From NCBI GenBank assembly GCA_046328575.1, contig JAXLWI010000006.1, positions 1 to 64,000 on the forward strand: a DNA stretch of 64,000 nucleotides, read 5' to 3'. Within the stretch, counting starts at the first letter, position 1; every line of letters starts with the position of its first letter. Source of the DNA: JAGOBP01 sp046328575 (GTDB lineage Bacteria; Chloroflexota; Anaerolineae; Fen-1058). The notes below the pieces were generated by a model. It was not told the DNA's origin. It saw only the letters and a list, made by a program, of their open reading frames with translations, and made no database searches. Position numbers and translations under genes: made by a program. Shown piece after piece: positions 59,456-64,000 of the stretch.

Positions 59456-59457
59456 CT

Positions 59458-60594
59458 ATGGCTACACTTCGTAACACGTATCAAACCGCCGATATGCGCC
59501 GCAGTGGGTGGCGCTACTTCGACTACACCACGCTGCTGATCGTTGTGCTGTTGGTCACCTTAGGTGTCTTGATGATCAACAGCGCGACGTTAAATTCCAC
59601 CGACCCCGATTTAGCTGGAGCAGCCCGCCGCCAGGGCATCTACGCGATTGTTGGTTTGGTGATCATGTTGATCACGGCCACAATCGACTATCGCATCTGG
59701 GCGAATGCCCGCTACGGGCTGTACGGCATCGCGCTGGTGTTCCTGGTGGTCACGCTGGTCTTTGGCACTGGCGAGATTGGTGGAGTGGGGCGCTGGCTTG
59801 ATCTACAGGCCTTCCCCATTCAGCCCGCCGAGCTGGCGAAGGTGCTGATCATTTTATCGCTGGCCGGTTTCTTGGCCGATCGGCGCGATGATTTGGTGCG
59901 ATTTCGCACCTTGCTACTCTCGCTGGGTTTTGTGGGTGTTCCGGCAGTGTTGATCTTTCTGCAGCCCAACCTCAGCACGGCGGTCGTGTTCCTGTTCATC
60001 TGGTTGGCGATGGTGATTGCCGCCGGCGCGCGCGCACGCCATTTGCTGGCCTTGTTTGGGGCGGGCCTGGCCGCGCTGCCGCTGGTCTGGGTGGCGATGG
60101 CGCAGTACCAACGCGATCGGTTGATGGCCTTCCTCGATCCGGAACGGAATCCGGCGGCGAAATACAATCTCGATCAAGCTTTGATCGGTATTGGCAGCGG
60201 CGGCTGGTTGGGGCAGGGGTATAGCAGCGGCAGTCAGAGCCAATTACACTTTTTGAAAGTGCGGCACACCGACTTTATTTTCTCAGTTACCGCGGAAGAA
60301 CTGGGCTTCGTCGGCGCGGTCCTGCTCATCGGCCTGTTCGCCGTGTTGATCTATCGGTTGCTGCGCATTGCCGACAAATCGCGCGATCCATTTGGCGAAT
60401 ACGTCGTCGTTGGCATTGCCGCGATGATCTTTTTTCAAACGGCGATCAACATCGCGATGAATTTGAACATCGGCGTCGTCGCGGGTTTGCCACTGCCGAT
60501 GGTCAGTTATGGCGGCAGTTCGTTGATTACGGTGCTGTTGTCAATCGGCCTGGCGCAGAGCGTGATCATGCGCCACAAGACGATCGAGTTCTGA
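59458..60594 (+). CDS. rodA: SEDS-family peptidoglycan glycosyltransferase RodA
   Basis: 378 residues and ten hydrophobic helices. SEDS landmarks: GGVGRWLDLQAFPIQPAELA (the W-x-x-x-G...QPSE loop), FLQPNLSTAVVFLFIW, QYQRDRLMAFLDPERNP, SGSQSQLHFLKVRHTDFIFS and AEELGFVGA, with the closing LPMVSYGGSS. The absence of an FtsW-like start and the position after minCDE favour RodA, which polymerises glycan for side-wall growth with a class B PBP. FtsW is the alternative. Confidence 0.93.
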   Translation: MATLRNTYQTADMRRSGWRYFDYTTLLIVVLLVTLGVLMINSATLNSTDPDLAGAARRQGIYAIVGLVIMLITATIDYRIWANARYGLYGIALVFLVVTLVFGTGEIGGVGRWLDLQAFPIQPAELAKVLIILSLAGFLADRRDDLVRFRTLLLSLGFVGVPAVLIFLQPNLSTAVVFLFIWLAMVIAAGARARHLLALFGAGLAALPLVWVAMAQYQRDRLMAFLDPERNPAAKYNLDQALIGIGSGGWLGQGYSSGSQSQLHFLKVRHTDFIFSVTAEELGFVGAVLLIGLFAVLIYRLLRIADKSRDPFGEYVVVGIAAMIFFQTAINIAMNLNIGVVAGLPLPMVSYGGSSLITVLLSIGLAQSVIMRHKTIEF

Positions 60595-60600
60595 CACCGT

Positions 60601-61431
60601 ATGCGTCCGGACTTGCGCCGCGCTTGCTCGTTGCTGATTGCCTTGAGTGGTGCGCTGATGGCTGCCTGTCGCCCCGAAACACCGCTCAGCGCCGGGCTGC
60701 ATACGCCCACGCCACGCCCCATCATCAGTCTTACCGCGCCCGTTACCCCGCGCATTGCTCCCGCCGAAGCGACGGCTACGCCGCTGTTGCCGACGCCCAC
60801 GCCGGAACTGACTGGTTTGCACACTTATCAATTGCAAGGCGTCTTTTTTGATGCCGCCGTTGACGCCGATGTGCGCCTGCTGGATGCTCGGTTGAGCTGG
60901 CAATTCGCTGCGGCTGAACTGCAAGCCTATAACGGTGAAATGATGGCCGACGACAGTGGCATGTATCAGTTGGCACTGCCTATGCGGCCCAACGACGAGG
61001 TCTCGTTGACGGCGGCCGCGCCGGGTTATCAGCCCAGCACGGTCTGGTTGCGCGGCACTGAGATCAACACAGACACGGTTCGACTCAACTTCGGGTTGTA
61101 TCATACAGCGCGGTTGGCGCCGACCGTGCCTGGCGATTTAGGGATAGTCGAAGTGCGCGGAATCGTGTACAATGCGACGCGCGGCCCGAACGCCGGAATT
61201 GCGGCGGCGCGCATTACTGTGGCGCATGCGACCGTGGTGCGGCCGGCAGTTCAACTCGATGTCACGACTACGCCCTCCGGCACGTTTACCATCCCGCTCG
61301 AACTGCACGCGTCCGATCAGTTGGATTTCACGATCGGCGCTGACGGCTTCATCACCACGACGATTTCGCGCCGCGCCAGCGAAGTGATCGATCAGCCACA
61401 ACTGTCGATCGCGCTGCAACCAACACCCTAA
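60601..61431 (+). CDS. lipoprotein with two carboxypeptidase-regulatory-like domains
   Basis: 276 residues. The signal helix ends in a lipobox GALMAAC (Cys at about residue 23), followed by a Thr/Pro-rich linker. Two beta-sandwich units with a carboxypeptidase regulatory-like pattern follow: the first includes DDSGMYQLALPMRPNDEVSL and AAPGYQPSTVWL, the second TTPSGTFTIPLELHASDQLD and ADGFITTTISR. These units usually sit on the cell surface. No enzymatic part is present. It starts 6 nt after the rodA stop, so co-transcription is likely. Confidence 0.8.
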   Translation: MRPDLRRACSLLIALSGALMAACRPETPLSAGLHTPTPRPIISLTAPVTPRIAPAEATATPLLPTPTPELTGLHTYQLQGVFFDAAVDADVRLLDARLSWQFAAAELQAYNGEMMADDSGMYQLALPMRPNDEVSLTAAAPGYQPSTVWLRGTEINTDTVRLNFGLYHTARLAPTVPGDLGIVEVRGIVYNATRGPNAGIAAARITVAHATVVRPAVQLDVTTTPSGTFTIPLELHASDQLDFTIGADGFITTTISRRASEVIDQPQLSIALQPTP

Positions 61432-61482
61432 TCTAATCCGCGAATTGATCCCAATCAGCATTCACGGTTTCATGGAGATGAC

Positions 61483-62991
61483 ATGACGGTCCGAGTTCGT
61501 TTTGCCCCCAGCCCGACCGGCTTTCTGCACGTTGGCGGTCTGCGTACGGCGCTGTTTAACTGGCTGTTCGCCAAGAAAATGAACGGCACCTTCATCCTGC
61601 GTCTGGAAGACACCGATCAAAAACGCTTCACGCCCGGCGGCGTGCGCGCAATTATGGAAGGCTTGTTGTGGCTGGGTCTGCGGTGGGATGAAGGTCCGAG
61701 TCGCGCCGAATTACGCGCGATGCAGACCAACGAAGACTGGGACGGCGCGCCCGATTTGGGTGGACCGTTCGGACCGTATGTCCAATCGCAGCGATTGCCG
61801 ATCTATCAAGCCGCTGTCGATGAACTGCTAGCGCAGGGCAAAGCGTATCGCTGCGACTGCACGGCCGAGCGGCTCGATCAAGTTCGCAAAGATCAGATGG
61901 CGCGCAAAGAGCAGACGCGTTACGATCGGTGCTGCCGCTTCAAGCAGCCTGGCGAAGTTGATCCGAACAAGCCGCATGTGGTGCGCATCGCGGTGCCGCT
62001 GGAAGGCACGACCACCGTACACGATCTGATTCGCGGCGACATCACCGTTGATTACGCCAAGTTGGATGACTTCGTCATTCTCAAGTCCGATGGGTTCCCC
62101 ACGTACCACCTCGCGGCGATGGTGGACGATCATGCGATGCACATCTCGCACGTCTTGCGCGGCGACGAGTGGCTGCCCAGCCTGCCACGTCACTATTTGA
62201 TCTATCAAGCGTTTGGGTGGGAGCCGCCAGTCTTCGCGCACTTGCCGGTGATCTTAAATCCCAGCGGCAAGGGCAAGATGAGCAAGCGCAAGGCCACGTC
62301 AGCCGACAGTGTGTTTGTGTCGGAATTTCGCGATGAAGGGTACTTGCCGGAAGCGCTGCGCAACTTTTTGGCGTTTGTGGGTTGGGCACCGGGCAGCGGC
62401 ATCGAGAAAGAGATCATGCCCATCGACGAGATGATCGAGTTGTTTGATCTCGCGCACGTCAATCCTGCGCCTGCGGCCTTTCCGTATGACAAACTCGATT
62501 GGATGAACGGCATGTACATCCGCGCGCTACCCGCCGAAGAGTTGGCGAAGCGCATCTATCCGTTCCTGCTCAACGCGGGCATCGAAGCCGATGTTGATCG
62601 CCTGATCAAGATCACGCCGGAAATTCAGGAACGCATGGAAACGCTGAGCGATGCTGTGGCCGCCACCGACTTCCTGTTTGCCGAGACCGTCTCGCCTGAT
62701 CCCAAACAATTGGTGGGCAAGGGCATGACAAATGAGCAGACAGTCGCCGTGTTGCAGCAGGCCGAGAATCTCATCAGCACGTTCGAGCCATTTGAGGCCG
62801 AACCGTTGGAGCACGCGTTCCGCGCCGCCGCCGAGGCAAGTGGGCTGAAGCCCGGCCCGTTCTTCACGCCGATTCGCGTGGCGGTGACAGGCAAGACCGT
62901 TTCGCCACCGCTGTTCGGGTCGATCGTCGCGTTGGGGCGCGACAGAACGATCGAGCGGTTGAAGGCCGCCGAACGGTTGTTGGCGAACTAA
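61483..62991 (+). CDS. gltX: glutamyl-tRNA synthetase
   Basis: 502 residues. The class I signature FAPSPTGFLHVGGLRTALFN (HIGH equivalent HVGG, residues 8-20) and KMSKR at GKGKMSKRKAT are both intact. LEDTDQKRFTPGG, GLRWDEGP and DDHAMHISHVLRGDEWL are family motifs. The helical C-terminal anticodon domain is complete. It attaches Glu to tRNA-Glu. Because glnS is next to it, this enzyme probably does not need to misacylate tRNA-Gln. The terminator following it has a good T run. Confidence 0.98.
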   Translation: MTVRVRFAPSPTGFLHVGGLRTALFNWLFAKKMNGTFILRLEDTDQKRFTPGGVRAIMEGLLWLGLRWDEGPSRAELRAMQTNEDWDGAPDLGGPFGPYVQSQRLPIYQAAVDELLAQGKAYRCDCTAERLDQVRKDQMARKEQTRYDRCCRFKQPGEVDPNKPHVVRIAVPLEGTTTVHDLIRGDITVDYAKLDDFVILKSDGFPTYHLAAMVDDHAMHISHVLRGDEWLPSLPRHYLIYQAFGWEPPVFAHLPVILNPSGKGKMSKRKATSADSVFVSEFRDEGYLPEALRNFLAFVGWAPGSGIEKEIMPIDEMIELFDLAHVNPAPAAFPYDKLDWMNGMYIRALPAEELAKRIYPFLLNAGIEADVDRLIKITPEIQERMETLSDAVAATDFLFAETVSPDPKQLVGKGMTNEQTVAVLQQAENLISTFEPFEAEPLEHAFRAAAEASGLKPGPFFTPIRVAVTGKTVSPPLFGSIVALGRDRTIERLKAAERLLAN

Positions 62992-63007
62992 GCGCGTCTG
63001 TTATAAT

Positions 63008-63048
63008 ATCCACGAAGTTTCCTCAGAGACTTCGTGGATTATTTTTTT
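63008..63048 (+). terminator. gltX terminator
   Basis: ATCCACGAAGT (63008-63018) pairs perfectly with ACTTCGTGGAT (63029-63039), followed by seven T (63042-63048). A TATAAT at 63002-63007 overlaps its start and might drive glnS. Confidence 0.85.
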
Positions 63049-63065
63049 GTTAAGGACCATTGACC

Positions 63066-64000
63066 ATGCCTGATCTAGAGAACATCAAGCCCACGGACTT
63101 TATCCGTGAAGCCGTCGTCGAGGATTTGAAGTCCGGCCGCTTCACTAAGGTACACACGCGCTTTCCGCCGGAACCGAACGGCTATCTGCACATCGGCCAC
63201 ACCAAGGCGCTGATCATCGACTTCGGCATCGCGCAGGAATTTGGCGGCATGTGCAATCTGCGCTACGACGACACCAACCCCACCAAAGAAGACGTCGAGT
63301 ATGTCGATGCGATCAAGGACGACATCAAGTGGTTGGGCTTTTCGTGGGACGATCGGGAGTTCTACGCGTCCGATTACTTCGAGCAGTTGTACGAGATGGC
63401 CGTGAAGTTGATCAAGAAGGGGCTGGCCTACGTCGATGATCAAACCGCGGAAGAAGTGAGCGCGAATCGCGGGACGTTGACTGAACCCGGCAAGGACAGC
63501 CCGTGGCGCAATCGATCCGTTGAAGAGAACCTCGATCTATTTGAGCGGATGAAGAACGGTGAGTTCCCCGATGGCTCACGCATTTTGCGCGCTAAGATCG
63601 ATATGGCGTCCGGCAACTTTCTGATGCGCGACCCCGCCATGTATCGCATCATCCATGAACCCGCGCATCACCGCACGGGCAAACAGTGGTGCATCTATCC
63701 GATGTACGACTTCGCCCACGGGCAGAGCGATTCGATCGAGGGTGTAACACATTCGCTGTGTTCGTTGGAGTATGAGATCCATCGCCCGTTGTATGAATGG
63801 TTCCTGAAGGAACTGGAGATCTTCGCGCCACGCCAGATCGAGTTTGCGCGCCTGAACATGACCTATACCGTGATGAGCAAGCGCAAGTTGCGCCGACTAG
63901 TGGAAGAAGGCCGCGTGAGTGGCTGGAACGATCCGCGGATGCCGACACTGCGCGGTCTGCGGCGACGTGGCTACACCGCCGAATCGATTCACGATTTCAT
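63066..64000 (+). CDS. glnS: glutaminyl-tRNA synthetase, 3' end beyond window
   Basis: 311 residues are visible and the frame is still open at the edge. Family motifs: TRFPPEPNGYLHIGHTKALI with the HIGH motif, NLRYDDTNPTKEDVEYVDAI, and LRAKIDMASGNFLMRDPAMY, then HSLCSLEYEIHRPLYEWFL and VMSKRKLRRLV (KMSKS equivalent). These are GlnRS-specific and separate it from GluRS. It charges tRNA-Gln directly, replacing the GatCAB route. GlnRS entered bacteria from eukaryotes and is scattered there. Confidence 0.97.
   Translation, partial: MPDLENIKPTDFIREAVVEDLKSGRFTKVHTRFPPEPNGYLHIGHTKALIIDFGIAQEFGGMCNLRYDDTNPTKEDVEYVDAIKDDIKWLGFSWDDREFYASDYFEQLYEMAVKLIKKGLAYVDDQTAEEVSANRGTLTEPGKDSPWRNRSVEENLDLFERMKNGEFPDGSRILRAKIDMASGNFLMRDPAMYRIIHEPAHHRTGKQWCIYPMYDFAHGQSDSIEGVTHSLCSLEYEIHRPLYEWFLKELEIFAPRQIEFARLNMTYTVMSKRKLRRLVEEGRVSGWNDPRMPTLRGLRRRGYTAESIHDF

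Overview
The window looks like chromosome from a member of the Chloroflexota (Anaerolineae-like). Support comes from many surface lipoproteins with a Thr/Pro-rich linker after the lipobox, TPR-rich genes, a minCDE-rodA cluster, and a TPR-cdaA-cdaR-der block. Phylum assignment is inference; no rRNA is present. GC is judged by eye to be slightly under 60%. Two frameshifted genes (an acetyltransferase and a nucleoside hydrolase) could be real decay or uncorrected indels.

Layout. 1-5.6 kb is the right end of an integrated element: a NACHT NTPase cut by the window edge, an excisionase-like HTH protein, a structured non-coding stretch, a small ORF and a large serine recombinase whose 3' end runs antisense into a host DUF1684 gene. 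6-13.3 kb holds tRNA-Ser(CGA), purine deaminases, a UbiA-type phosphoribosyltransferase-like enzyme, a broken GNAT gene and mtnA. 13.4-25.3 kb holds a lytic transglycosylase, the c-di-AMP synthase block with Der, argF, a trypsin-fold protein and a small conserved-looking ORF. 25.4-34 kb has polA, a TPR lipoprotein, a soluble histidine kinase, a GxxExxY gene bracketed by palindromic repeats, and a GH31 glycosidase. 34-40 kb carries a parvulin-like foldase, the rpsF-ssb-rpsR operon with a candidate S6:S18 leader, and a very large sensor kinase. 40-43.7 kb is a three-gene cluster of complex-I-antiporter-like membrane proteins that appear to lack the usual pump lysines. 43.7-50.3 kb has two glycosyltransferases and a coiled-coil/SelB/lipoprotein operon. 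50.4-52.5 kb is a kinase/receiver pair.

The most unusual locus is 52.6-55.7 kb. It encodes a class II diterpene cyclase with a DxDTT motif, beside a homologue of the tuberculosinol/kolavelool synthase (Rv3378c/Haur_2146 type), preceded in the same operon by a PHP-domain phosphoesterase. The class I-like enzyme has Asn where the remembered Mycobacterium enzyme has its essential Asp. The operon is preceded by an intrinsic terminator abutting the ribosome binding site and by a 44-bp near-perfect palindrome. This suggests a Chloroflexota diterpenoid pathway related to, but distinct from, the two known ones.

The right end (57.5-64 kb) is core cell biology: minC-minD-minE-rodA, a lipoprotein, gltX and the start of glnS. 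Having both GluRS and GlnRS implies direct charging of tRNA-Gln. Several + strand genes have a -10 box 7-9 nt before the ATG, pointing to leaderless mRNAs. Many intergenic gaps contain imperfect palindromes of one 'CGCAAAGACGC' family or degenerate heptamer-like repeats.
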